From assembly GCA_964352225.1 (NCBI GenBank), contig CAYGRM010000043.1, positions 1 through 26,154 of the forward strand: 26,154 bases of DNA. The letters run 5' to 3'. A model generated the notes under the pieces. The model saw nothing but the letters and a program-made list of their open reading frames with translations. It had not been told where the DNA came from and made no database searches. The DNA comes from CAJQQY01 sp964352225 (GTDB lineage Bacteria > Bacteroidota > Bacteroidia > Chitinophagales > Saprospiraceae). Position numbers and translations under genes: made by a program. Below, one piece after another: positions 8,113-15,353 of this stretch (positions within the stretch are counted from its first letter, which is position 1; every line of letters begins with the position of its first letter).

Positions 8113-9225
8113 ATGAAAAAAATTGCTATTGTTGCAAATAGCACCTGGAATATTTACAATTTCCGATTCCCTCTTATTCAGCTTTTCCAAAGGGAAGACT
8201 ATCAGATTATTATAATTGCTCCACTAGATAAATATTTTGGATTATTTAGTAAAAGCGATTTCTCCAAATTCATTCCACTCAAGCATTTATCTCCACAAAG
8301 TAAAAATCCATTTAATGATCTTTTTCTCCTTAGAGAGTTATTTAAAATTTACCAAAAAGAAAGACCTGACTTAATTCTTCACTATACGATTAAACCAAAT
8401 ATATTTGGAAGTATCGCTGCTCGATGGTTAGGTATTCCTTGTATTTCTACGGTTACAGGATTAGGTTATACCTTCCTCAATGAAAGTTTTTACACCGCAT
8501 TGGTTAAACCCTTGTATAAATTTGCGTTTCGAAATAATAGTAAAGTAATTTTTCATAATCACGATGATCAAGCACTTTTTATAAATCTAGGTTTAGTAAA
8601 AAAGAATTTTTCGGAAGTAATAAAAGGATCTGGAGTTAATACGAATTTTTTCAAACCAGTAAAAAAAGAACCTAGCGAAAAATTTATTTTTCTTTTCATC
8701 GGACGCTTGTTGTTTGATAAGGGGATTATCGAATTCATGCAAGCTGCACAAACAGCAAGAGAAAAAAACAAAAAAATTGAATGTTGGATTGTTGGAGAAC
8801 TAAAGGCTAAAAATCCATCAAATATTCCTGAGGAAGAGTTGAAAAAATATATTTCAAATGAAGATATTCGATACCTAGGTGTTGCCAAGGACGTCAGAGG
8901 ATTCATTAAAGATGCAGATGTTGTCGTATTGCCATCCTATAGAGAAGGAATGCCTAGGGCTGTTCTTGAAGGTATGGCGATGAGGAAACCAATTATTACG
9001 ACTATGACTTCAGGTTGTAGAGAAGCGGTCGATGAAGAAGTGAATGGATATCTTGTGCCCATTAGAGATTCTATTTCTTTGGCCAAGGCAATGGTGAAAA
9101 TGTCTAATTTAGAAGAATATGAAATAGACAAAATGGGGATAGAAAGTAGAAAGAAAGTGCTGAATGAATTTGATGAAAAAATTATTAACCAACAATATCT
9201 AATTTTGGTTGAAAACCTTATCTGA
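8113..9225 (+). CDS. GT4 glycosyltransferase, PglA/CapM-like
   Basis: A 370-residue GT-B glycosyltransferase. The N-terminal domain resembles PglA of Campylobacter: NSTWNIYNFRFPLIQLF (9-25) parallels the 'xIYHFRMPIIKAL' start, and KPNIFGSIAARWLGIP (94-109) and TGLGYTF (115-121) parallel its acceptor-side motifs. The C-terminal domain has FIGRLLFDKG (195-204) and an EX7E motif with E278 and E286 (REGMPRAVLEG). PglA adds GalNAc to undecaprenyl-linked diacetylbacillosamine, and this gene lies in the same operon as PglC-, PglD-, PglE- and PglF-like genes, so an equivalent second-sugar step is a reasonable inference. Donor identity is unknown. It is the last gene of the plus-strand operon; its TGA is 3 bp from the end of the convergent asparagine synthase gene. 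Confidence 0.87.
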   Translation: MKKIAIVANSTWNIYNFRFPLIQLFQREDYQIIIIAPLDKYFGLFSKSDFSKFIPLKHLSPQSKNPFNDLFLLRELFKIYQKERPDLILHYTIKPNIFGSIAARWLGIPCISTVTGLGYTFLNESFYTALVKPLYKFAFRNNSKVIFHNHDDQALFINLGLVKKNFSEVIKGSGVNTNFFKPVKKEPSEKFIFLFIGRLLFDKGIIEFMQAAQTAREKNKKIECWIVGELKAKNPSNIPEEELKKYISNEDIRYLGVAKDVRGFIKDADVVVLPSYREGMPRAVLEGMAMRKPIITTMTSGCREAVDEEVNGYLVPIRDSISLAKAMVKMSNLEEYEIDKMGIESRKKVLNEFDEKIINQQYLILVENLI

Positions 9226-9228
9226 ATA

Positions 9229-11061
9229 TTATTTTACGTTTGACTTATTCCATACCTCCAACGAAAACAATGTCCATAAAATCTTAGCCCTTTTCTCCCT
9301 TGAAATTCGCGCGTTATTATTTTTCAATTGCTCTATAAATTGAAAAGAAACAAAATTCTTAGAATAGCAGTCCCTTCCTAGATTAGAAAAAATCACTTCT
9401 TTTAGATCTCCTTCCACCCATTGTTTCAATGGAACTTCAAAACCTCTTTTTGGCTGATAAATTAATTCCTTTGGTAAATATTTTTTTGCTAACTCTCGCA
9501 AAATATATTTAGCTTGATTTTTCTTTATTTTAAAATTGTCATTGATCGTCGGAGCATATTCCAATAATTCTTTGCCCAAAAAAGGACTCCTTCCTTCCAG
9601 CGAATTTGCCATAGTCGCTATATCCATTTTTACTAAAAAATCTCCCACCAATGCTATTTCAAAATCAAGATTCATTATTTTTCTTAACCCAGAATCCATT
9701 TTATGATTTAGAAAAAAAGAAAAATAGTTGTCCATTTCACTAGACACTTGGTTATGGCGAAGTTCATTTTCGAATCCTTCAAAAATATCTGAAGTTGCAG
9801 TCAAATATTTTTCGCTACCATTTTTTGACAATAAATCAAGGAGACGGTAAATGTAATTGTAGTTACTTTTTTTATGATGACTTACGGGTAATAACGATTT
9901 GATTTTTTTGAAAAAGAACTCACTCGCTTTTGGCATTTGAAATAAATCAAATTTGCTAAAAGGTACATATCTTCGATAGCCTCCAAAAAGCTCATCCGCT
10001 CCATCTCCATTTAAAATTACTGTTACATGTTCCTTTGCAGCTTTACTGACATAGTAACTTGGTATAGCTGAACTATCATAAAATGGTTCGCCATAGTTGG
10101 TTAAAATTCCTTCAATATCATCTGCAAGATGGTCAAACGAAATGCTGATTTCTGTATGATTGGTTTGATATTTTTCAGCAACCAATTTTGCTAAAGGAGC
10201 TTCATCAAATGCCCCTGAAAATGAAACAGTAAATGTTTTTAAATTGGGATTTTGCTTAGAAGCCATCGCTGTTACCAATCCACTATCAATTCCCCCACTC
10301 AAAAATGTACCTACTTCTAAATCAGAAGAAACCATTCTCCGCTGAACACTTTTATTTAAATATAAATCTGTTTTTTCCAAAGCCAAACTAAAATCATCCG
10401 CACTTTCTTTTTGGTAGAAATGATGAATGTCCCACCATTTTTTAATCACAATTTTATGCGAGTCTAAATTGATTTTTGCCCAATGTCCATTGGCTAATTC
10501 AGTTACACTTTTATAAGGTGTTTGATTTCGAAACATAAAACCTAATCGTAAATAATTAGGAATAGTTGCTTCATCAACTTGTAAAGGCAAGATTGATTTC
10601 AACGTATTTAACTCACTAGCAAATACAATTTTAGTTCCCTCTTGAAATAAATACAATGGCTTTTTCCCTGCACGATCACGAGCTAAAAAGAGCTCTTCTT
10701 TTTCTTTATCATAAATAGCTAAAGCAAACATTCCATCAAATTTATCCAAACAATTTTCACCAAATTGATGGTATAGATGTAAAATGGTTTCAGTATCAGA
10801 TTGAGTTTTACAAGTTAATTGAAATTGATTGCGGAGTTCTTGATGGTTGTAAATTTCACCATTAAAAATAATTACATATCGTCCTAAATATTCCATGGGT
10901 TGCTGCCCATTTGAAATATCTTGAATTGCCAATCTTAAGATATATAGTTCAACTGAATTGTGTTTAAATATTTTTTGTTCATCAGGCCCTCGATGAAGCA
11001 TAGCTGCTCGAATGGTAGGAACATTTAAAGAGAAGTTTACAGACCCGATGATTCCACACAT
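9229..11061 (-). CDS. asnB: Asparagine synthase (glutamine-hydrolysing), glycan-locus type
   Basis: A 610-residue class II amidotransferase. The N-terminus MCGIIG carries the catalytic Cys2 that becomes terminal after methionine removal; HRGPDEQ (23-29), FNGEIYNHQEL (66-76) and SDTETILHLY (88-97) complete the glutaminase domain. The synthetase domain has the PP-loop SGGIDSG at 255-261 and GDGADELFGGYRRY, which bind ATP. It hydrolyses glutamine and amidates an acid acceptor, aspartate in the housekeeping reaction. In polysaccharide loci such enzymes may amidate sugar acids or amino-acid decorations, and the acceptor here is not determinable. It converges on the glycan operon with only 3 bp between stops, and has its own likely promoter at 11137-11144. 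Confidence 0.93.
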   Translation of the reverse strand: MCGIIGSVNFSLNVPTIRAAMLHRGPDEQKIFKHNSVELYILRLAIQDISNGQQPMEYLGRYVIIFNGEIYNHQELRNQFQLTCKTQSDTETILHLYHQFGENCLDKFDGMFALAIYDKEKEELFLARDRAGKKPLYLFQEGTKIVFASELNTLKSILPLQVDEATIPNYLRLGFMFRNQTPYKSVTELANGHWAKINLDSHKIVIKKWWDIHHFYQKESADDFSLALEKTDLYLNKSVQRRMVSSDLEVGTFLSGGIDSGLVTAMASKQNPNLKTFTVSFSGAFDEAPLAKLVAEKYQTNHTEISISFDHLADDIEGILTNYGEPFYDSSAIPSYYVSKAAKEHVTVILNGDGADELFGGYRRYVPFSKFDLFQMPKASEFFFKKIKSLLPVSHHKKSNYNYIYRLLDLLSKNGSEKYLTATSDIFEGFENELRHNQVSSEMDNYFSFFLNHKMDSGLRKIMNLDFEIALVGDFLVKMDIATMANSLEGRSPFLGKELLEYAPTINDNFKIKKNQAKYILRELAKKYLPKELIYQPKRGFEVPLKQWVEGDLKEVIFSNLGRDCYSKNFVSFQFIEQLKNNNARISREKRAKILWTLFSLEVWNKSNVK

Positions 11062-11136
11062 TTCATTTTACATTTGCTTTGAGCTTAATTATATTATTTT
11101 TTGCTCCTTTTTGAAAACACTATTTCTTTGCTTTCA

Positions 11137-11144
11137 CAAATATA
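11137..11144 (-). promoter_or_regulatory. Probable Bacteroidota-type promoter (-7 box) of asnB
   Basis: Read on the minus strand, this is TATATTTG, an exact match to the TAnnTTTG -7 element of Bacteroidota housekeeping promoters. It lies about 76 bp upstream of the asnB ATG, giving a predicted 5' leader of about 70 nt. The -33 region is only T-rich (TTTTTT) and lacks a clear TTTG, so the call is moderate. Confidence 0.45.
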
Positions 11145-11226
11145 GTTCTAGCATTTGAAAAAATTAAATGCATGTTTTTTTCAAAAAATCAGATTTTTTC
11201 TCCCCAAGTCAGTAAATATCCTCCTC

Positions 11227-11245
11227 AATCCGTAAAAATCCGTAA
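11227..11245. repeat. Direct repeat AATCCGTAA x2 with 10-bp period
   Basis: AATCCGTAA occurs at 11227-11235 and again at 11237-11245, so the copies lie one helical turn apart on the same DNA face. It could be a paired protein-binding site in the divergent asnB control region, about 90 bp upstream of the asnB -7 element, or chance in AT-rich DNA. Confidence 0.4.
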
Positions 11246-11394
11246 TTCCTTCTTTTCAAAACCATTATTTTGAACTTAAATATTTTAGACGATAAATATC
11301 CAATTTTTAAAAACCAAAACCCCTTGATTTTATTGAGTTATTCCGAATTATTCCCCTTATTTCACCGAAATCAAATGGTCAAAATCGCGTAACA

Positions 11395-11413
11395 AAAACC
11401 AACTAAAACCAAC
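11395..11413. repeat. Direct repeat AAAACCAAC x2 with 10-bp period
   Basis: AAAACCAAC occurs at 11395-11403 and 11405-11413, about 20 bp before the ATG at 11435, in a strand-biased A/C-rich leader that continues as AAAAACG...AAAAACC up to the start codon. It may be part of an unstructured A-rich leader that aids initiation without a Shine-Dalgarno sequence, or an operator. Confidence 0.4.
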
Positions 11414-11434
11414 AAAAACGAAAAGAAAAACCAA

Positions 11435-12040
11435 ATGAAAAATCAAAATCAAAAAAAATGTCCATGCTGTGATAAGGACTTCCGTACTAGAAGACAGAAC
11501 CAAGTCTATTGCAAGTATTCATGTAAGATAAAATTCAATAACGAGAAAGCTAGGTTAAGGCGACTAGAACTACTCGAAATTGAAAAGAAATACTATGCAT
11601 TGCTTGAAAAAATGTCGCAAAATAAGACAGAAAAAACCCCAACAGTTACTCAGAATCAGAGTAAACCGGAACCAGAAACAAAGGAAACTACTCCTATCCA
11701 TTGGAAAAGTAAGCTCCTAAAAGGAACTGGAATCTTCATGGTGATAGCTATTGGATGCTATTATTTATATCGATTTTTATTTCAAGAAAGTGAGGAGTTT
11801 TTCTATCCTGATTTAGTGGCAGGCAGCCTATTAAAGCCTACTTTTGCAAAGGATGGAGAAAGTGAACAATCAGATCAGATAGCTCCTATTCCTACTGAAA
11901 TTTTTCCTAAAAAGGTAATTAATCATCCCACGGATGAAAATCGAAAAGTTGAAAAATTAACACCTTCGAATTTTTTTCCGGATACACACCCTGATGTAGT
12001 GGCGCTTAATAAAATATTGAAGAAAAATAAAGTGATTTAA
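11435..12040 (+). CDS. Small zinc-finger protein with one transmembrane helix, function unknown
   Basis: A 201-residue hypothetical protein. The first 35 residues form a putative zinc-binding finger with Cys9-x2-Cys12-x13-Cys26-x3-Cys30 (CPCC...VYCKYSC), followed by a basic, charged coiled-coil-like stretch (about 36-62), a Pro/Thr/Glu-rich linker and one hydrophobic helix at about 96-116 (GTGIFMVIAIGCYYLYRFLF). The remaining 85 residues are polar and lack a recognised domain. Short fingers of this type with a similar 'YCSxxCR' element are common in Bacteroidota, but I do not know a function. By positive-inside reasoning the finger faces the cytosol and the C-terminal part the periplasm. It is preceded by its own intergenic region and followed directly by a hairpin, so it is probably monocistronic. 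Confidence 0.8.
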   Translation: MKNQNQKKCPCCDKDFRTRRQNQVYCKYSCKIKFNNEKARLRRLELLEIEKKYYALLEKMSQNKTEKTPTVTQNQSKPEPETKETTPIHWKSKLLKGTGIFMVIAIGCYYLYRFLFQESEEFFYPDLVAGSLLKPTFAKDGESEQSDQIAPIPTEIFPKKVINHPTDENRKVEKLTPSNFFPDTHPDVVALNKILKKNKVI

Positions 12041-12059
12041 AAAGGAACTCCTTTTTAAA
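12036..12059. terminator. Perfect hairpin overlapping the stop of the zinc-finger gene
   Basis: TTTAAAAAGG (12036-12045) and CCTTTTTAAA (12050-12059) are perfect reverse complements around an AACT tetraloop. The T-run in the 3' arm can act as the U-tract of a small intrinsic terminator. The TAA stop (12038-12040) lies inside the 5' arm. Only two G-C pairs support the core, so strength is uncertain. Confidence 0.5.
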
Positions 12060-12145
12060 CTGAAAGCTGGGTGTAATTTTTTTGAAAATTTTCGACATTA
12101 ATATTGGGAAGTTAGAAGTAGGCAAAAATCATCGCTTCTAAGTAG

Positions 12146-12173
12146 TCGAAATCTCTCTATAAGAGAATTTCGA
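12146..12173. repeat. Imperfect hairpin in the leader of the GT4/SGNH unit
   Basis: The arms TCGAAATCTCT (12146-12156) and AGAGAATTTCGA (12162-12173) pair over 11 bp with one bulged A, around the loop CTATA. The sequence TCTCTCTATA in the 5' arm and loop (12152-12161) recurs as a direct repeat at 12180-12189. The element lies between the terminator at 12036 and the next gene and could be a second terminator, an operator or a leader structure. Confidence 0.45.
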
Positions 12174-12250
12174 AAAAGGTCTCTCTATATGGGAAATGCA
12201 ATGTCCAAAAACAAAAAATAAAATTTATTACCCTTTAGTGGACAAGTTCT

Positions 12251-12258
12251 TATTTTTG
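12251..12258 (+). promoter_or_regulatory. Possible -7 promoter element of the GT4/SGNH unit
   Basis: TATTTTTG matches the Bacteroidota TAnnTTTG consensus and lies 17 bp before the ATG at 12275, giving a very short leader. The position 19-20 bp upstream reads TTAC/ATTA, so no good -33 box is present. The terminator upstream supports a new transcription start somewhere in this gap. Confidence 0.35.
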
Positions 12259-12274
12259 CCTTTCGAAAATAATT

Positions 12275-13573
12275 ATGACAAATTTTTCCAATAAAAAAAT
12301 ACTGATTTGCTCCTACTACTTCCCTCCTACCAAAACGGTGGCAACGGTTCGTATTTTTAATTTTCATCTTGAGGCTCAGAAACATTTTGTAGCAGTTTTT
12401 GGGCTGACCACTTCCAATCGACAACTTTTCCCAAAAGATCATTTTCCTTTGGATGATAAAAATACCACGGAAGTTTGGACCTATGATTTACGTACTTTTT
12501 TAGGAAGAAAAAATAATGCATCCACCTCCATTGACCAAAGCAAAAAGGAAAGTCGATTGGCAAAGTTTATGATCAAACTGGCCTACACTTTTCCCTTCAA
12601 TCTTATTTTGGCTGATGGTGGGTTGACTTATATTTTAGGTGGATTTTTTAAAGGGAAAAAAATAATTCATGAGAATGAAATTGATGTCATCTTTTCTTCT
12701 TTCAAACCTTACTCGAATCACTTGATTTGCTTTTTACTAAAAAAATGGAATCCTAAATTATTTTGGATTGCAGACTTCCGAGATTTGCACGTAGATGAAA
12801 TGCGCGACAATGTTTATTTCCCAAAATTACAGCATTGGTTTAATCGGCGTATTTTAAAACAAGCAGATGTGGTTACGACTGTTTCTGAAGGTTTAAAAAA
12901 GAAATTAGAACGTTACCATTCAAATATTTATGTATTAAAAAATGGGATACCTTCTGTTAAATCTGTAGTTGCTGAAATTTCCCACTCTGGAAAATTCACT
13001 ATTTCTTATACCGGTTCAATCTATCCAGCATTACAATCGGCAGAATTGTTCTTTAAAGTCCTAAGGCAATTAATTGACCTTGGAAAAATAGATAAAAACA
13101 AAATCCAAATCAATTACGCCGGAAAAGATGAAGGAATTTGGCAAAAATGGGTCACCGATTTTAACCTCCAAAAAATAAATATTTTTCATGGAGTTATCCC
13201 GATGGAAGAAGCGAAATTGATTCAGCAAAAAAGCCAAATTAATTTATTGTTAAGTTGGGCGAGTGAAAATCAACAAGGAGTTTTGACTGCGAAATTTTAT
13301 GAATATCTTGCTGCTCAAAATCCAATTTTGTTAATCATAAAAGGGACAAAGGATCTTGAATTTGAAAGAATATTTGATCAATTACAAGCAGGAGTGGTAG
13401 CGTATGATGATCTCAATTATCAAAAAGCTGTGGAAGATTTTATTTTAAAATATTATCAAGAATGGCTGCAAAATGGTACAATTACCCGCTCAATTAATTC
13501 TGCCGAATTGCAAAAATATCGTTGGGATTATCAAATGGAAGAATTTTTAGATTACCTGAAAAAACAAGTTTAG
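12275..13573 (+). CDS. GT4-like glycosyltransferase
   Basis: A 432-residue GT-B type glycosyltransferase. The N-terminus KKILICSYYFPP (7-18) is the usual GT4 opening strand and loop. The N-terminal domain ends with FWIADFRDLHVDEM and DVVTTVSEGL, and the C-terminal domain begins near FTISYTGSIYP and contains GVLTAKFYEYLAAQNPIL, the acidic donor-binding helix region of this superfamily. It should act on a lipid-linked or surface glycan at the cytoplasmic face of the membrane. It overlaps functionally with the nearby glycan locus but is a separate unit preceded by hairpins. Four bases separate it from the SGNH hydrolase gene, so the two are co-transcribed. Donor and acceptor are unknown, and similarity to well characterised members is low. 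Confidence 0.8.
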   Translation: MTNFSNKKILICSYYFPPTKTVATVRIFNFHLEAQKHFVAVFGLTTSNRQLFPKDHFPLDDKNTTEVWTYDLRTFLGRKNNASTSIDQSKKESRLAKFMIKLAYTFPFNLILADGGLTYILGGFFKGKKIIHENEIDVIFSSFKPYSNHLICFLLKKWNPKLFWIADFRDLHVDEMRDNVYFPKLQHWFNRRILKQADVVTTVSEGLKKKLERYHSNIYVLKNGIPSVKSVVAEISHSGKFTISYTGSIYPALQSAELFFKVLRQLIDLGKIDKNKIQINYAGKDEGIWQKWVTDFNLQKINIFHGVIPMEEAKLIQQKSQINLLLSWASENQQGVLTAKFYEYLAAQNPILLIIKGTKDLEFERIFDQLQAGVVAYDDLNYQKAVEDFILKYYQEWLQNGTITRSINSAELQKYRWDYQMEEFLDYLKKQV

Positions 13574-13577
13574 ACGA

Positions 13578-14753
13578 GTGTATTTTTTTAAAACAGATTT
13601 GAGAAAATTCCTTTTGGGGATAGCATTACTCATCCTGCCAATTTTCTTTAATGATAATTTTAATGGAGGTTGGTTACCAATTATTACTTACATTCTATTG
13701 GTAGTGTCGGGTGTATTCATGATAGTATATTTTTTTGCCAAAATATTGAAGATCAATGTTTTGTATCTATTTACTTTAGTTTTAATCATAGAAAGTGGAA
13801 TTTATGCTAATTTTTATTTTGTAAAAACTAATCAGGTAAAATCCCCTAGCCTTCTTCAATTTTCACAAGAAATTTATTTCCAATATTGTCGTAATATTCC
13901 TGCTTTCCAAATCGGTTTAGGAAAATATGACCCCAATCTATTTTACACCCTTAAACCGGGTAATTCCATCAACTCAAACATTGAATTTTCAAATACCTAT
14001 CAAATTAATTCTCAAGGCATTCGGGATGATGAAGCTTCCCTCGATTTTCCAGAAATAATTATGCTGGGAGATTCACATACCATGGGTTGGGGGGTAGAAC
14101 AAGAGGAAACTTTTTCAAATATTTTGGAGCAAAAAGCGAAACAGAAGGTATTGAATACTGGCATCGTTTCCTATGGAAGTGCTAGGGAGTATTTGATGTT
14201 TAAAAAATTAAAAACAGACTCCTGCAAAACAGTTGTCTGGCAATATTGCTCGAATGATATGCGTGAAAATCAGTCGTTTGTTGAAAATGGAAATCAACTC
14301 GAAATTTCCTCGGAACAGGAATATCAATTTAAATATAAGCGTAACTTTTTGCAAGCTCATTATTATCCTTTCAAATATTGTTTTGAAACACTTGGCCACC
14401 AATTCCGAAGAGCTCGTCATCGGCAAAAATTTAAAGACCTTCCCAAGGTTGAGCTAGCTCAACAAATCGATAACTTTTTTTCTATCGTCAAATTACTCCA
14501 AGAAGACTTCGATGGAGAAATCATCATTTTTAATTTGGAATCGTATGAAACGACAGATGAATATTTTTTAGCATTTAAAAAATATGTGGAGGAGAATCAG
14601 TTAGAAAAGATTCAATTGATTGATTTTTCCACTATTTTAGAAAAAGAAGATTATTACATTATCGATGGACATATCAATGTGTCAGGTCATCAAAAAGTAG
14701 GCGAAGCAATTTTTAGAAAAATTCAAAATGAACTAAAAGAAGGAAGAAATTAG
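13578..14753 (+). CDS. Membrane-anchored SGNH/GDSL-family hydrolase
   Basis: A 391-residue protein with three hydrophobic segments near the N-terminus (about 9-24, 32-55 and 60-80) followed by an SGNH hydrolase domain. The nucleophile is S166 in MLGDSHTMGWG; the block II glycine region is NTGIVSYGSAREY (193-205), the block III Asn is N226 in CSNDMRE, and the block V Asp/His pair is D363/H365 in IIDGHIN. All four SGNH blocks are therefore intact. Such enzymes are esterases or acyltransferases that often add or remove O-acetyl groups on extracellular polysaccharide; the substrate here is inferred only from the preceding glycosyltransferase gene. The start is GTG at 13578, 4 bp after the upstream stop; it gives a short basic segment before the first helix. 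The hydrolase domain is likely periplasmic. Confidence 0.8.
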   Translation: MYFFKTDLRKFLLGIALLILPIFFNDNFNGGWLPIITYILLVVSGVFMIVYFFAKILKINVLYLFTLVLIIESGIYANFYFVKTNQVKSPSLLQFSQEIYFQYCRNIPAFQIGLGKYDPNLFYTLKPGNSINSNIEFSNTYQINSQGIRDDEASLDFPEIIMLGDSHTMGWGVEQEETFSNILEQKAKQKVLNTGIVSYGSAREYLMFKKLKTDSCKTVVWQYCSNDMRENQSFVENGNQLEISSEQEYQFKYKRNFLQAHYYPFKYCFETLGHQFRRARHRQKFKDLPKVELAQQIDNFFSIVKLLQEDFDGEIIIFNLESYETTDEYFLAFKKYVEENQLEKIQLIDFSTILEKEDYYIIDGHINVSGHQKVGEAIFRKIQNELKEGRN

Positions 14754-14814
14754 TGATTGTATTAGGATTTTATTTTCTTTACTTTTTTAATTATAAACTA
14801 TAAAATAACACTTT

Positions 14815-15285
14815 ATGAAAATTTTCAATTTTAGAATCAACCGCTACATAGCTGTGCTTTTTATCAGCACTTTATTTATGACAAGTCTTCCATCTTGTAA
14901 AAAAGATAAAGAAGGTTGTACAGATCCATTGTCAGAAAATTACGATAATGATGCAGATATTGATAATGGTACATGTACCTATGCTCGAGATAAATTCATT
15001 GGAACATACTCTGGTACGGAAAATTGTACTTCTGGAACTTATAGTTGGACTATGACTATTACGAGATCTTCTACTGACCCAGCTGGTATTATTTTAGATA
15101 ATATAGGAGATTTCGGTGAAAATTTTCGCGCAACAGTAAATGGTGCTAACCTAACGCTCAATGATACTCAATCAGGATTGACTATGTCTGGAACGGGTAC
15201 GATTAATGGCGGTGCGCTGACGATTAACTATCAAGCTTCTGGAGCGTTCGTTGATGAATGTGTTGCTAATTGCGTTAAGCAATAA
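14815..15285 (+). CDS. Small secreted lipoprotein with GCTDP motif, function unknown
   Basis: A 156-residue predicted lipoprotein. A hydrophobic signal sequence ends in LPSC with lipidated Cys28, followed by KKDKE. Next comes GCTDPLSENYDNDADIDNGTC, a cysteine-bracketed Asp/Asn-rich motif repeated in many secreted proteins of marine Bacteroidota. Residues about 60-156 (FIGTYSGTENC... to the end) look like a small beta-rich, lipocalin-like domain rich in Thr and Gly, with four cysteines that could form disulfides. Function is unknown. It stands 61 bp after the SGNH gene and is closed by a strong hairpin at 15297-15346. A separate promoter is possible, since the gap is AT-rich (TTTACT...TATAAAAT), but no clear TAnnTTTG is seen. 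Confidence 0.78.
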   Translation: MKIFNFRINRYIAVLFISTLFMTSLPSCKKDKEGCTDPLSENYDNDADIDNGTCTYARDKFIGTYSGTENCTSGTYSWTMTITRSSTDPAGIILDNIGDFGENFRATVNGANLTLNDTQSGLTMSGTGTINGGALTINYQASGAFVDECVANCVKQ

Positions 15286-15296
15286 GATCCTTTTAT

Positions 15297-15346
15297 AAAA
15301 TTGTTCTGATTAGGACTTCTATTGATTTTTTAATCAGAACAATTTT
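15297..15346. terminator. Bidirectional intrinsic terminator between convergent genes
   Basis: AAAATTGTTCTGATTA (15297-15312) and TAATCAGAACAATTTT (15331-15346) form a perfect 16-bp stem with an 18-nt loop. It sits between the convergent stops of the lipoprotein gene (15285) and the monooxygenase gene (15354). The A-run on one side and T-run on the other suit termination in both directions. Confidence 0.85.
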
Positions 15347-15353
15347 AACTCCC

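Larger units (their letters stand above)
11062..11434. other. Divergent intergenic region between asnB and the zinc-finger gene
   Basis: This 373-bp AT-rich stretch separates two divergently transcribed genes and shows no credible open frame. The asnB-proximal part holds a TATATTTG promoter element (minus strand). The plus-strand part holds two pairs of 9-bp direct repeats, each pair with a 10-bp period (11227-11245 and 11395-11413). I found no TAnnTTTG element on the plus strand, so the promoter of the downstream gene is not identified. No tRNA or conserved RNA was recognised. Confidence 0.6.

Noticed and set aside
8568..8906. Antisense open frame of 112 codons within the PglA-like gene
   Set aside because: A frame shadow of an intact, conserved glycosyltransferase gene.
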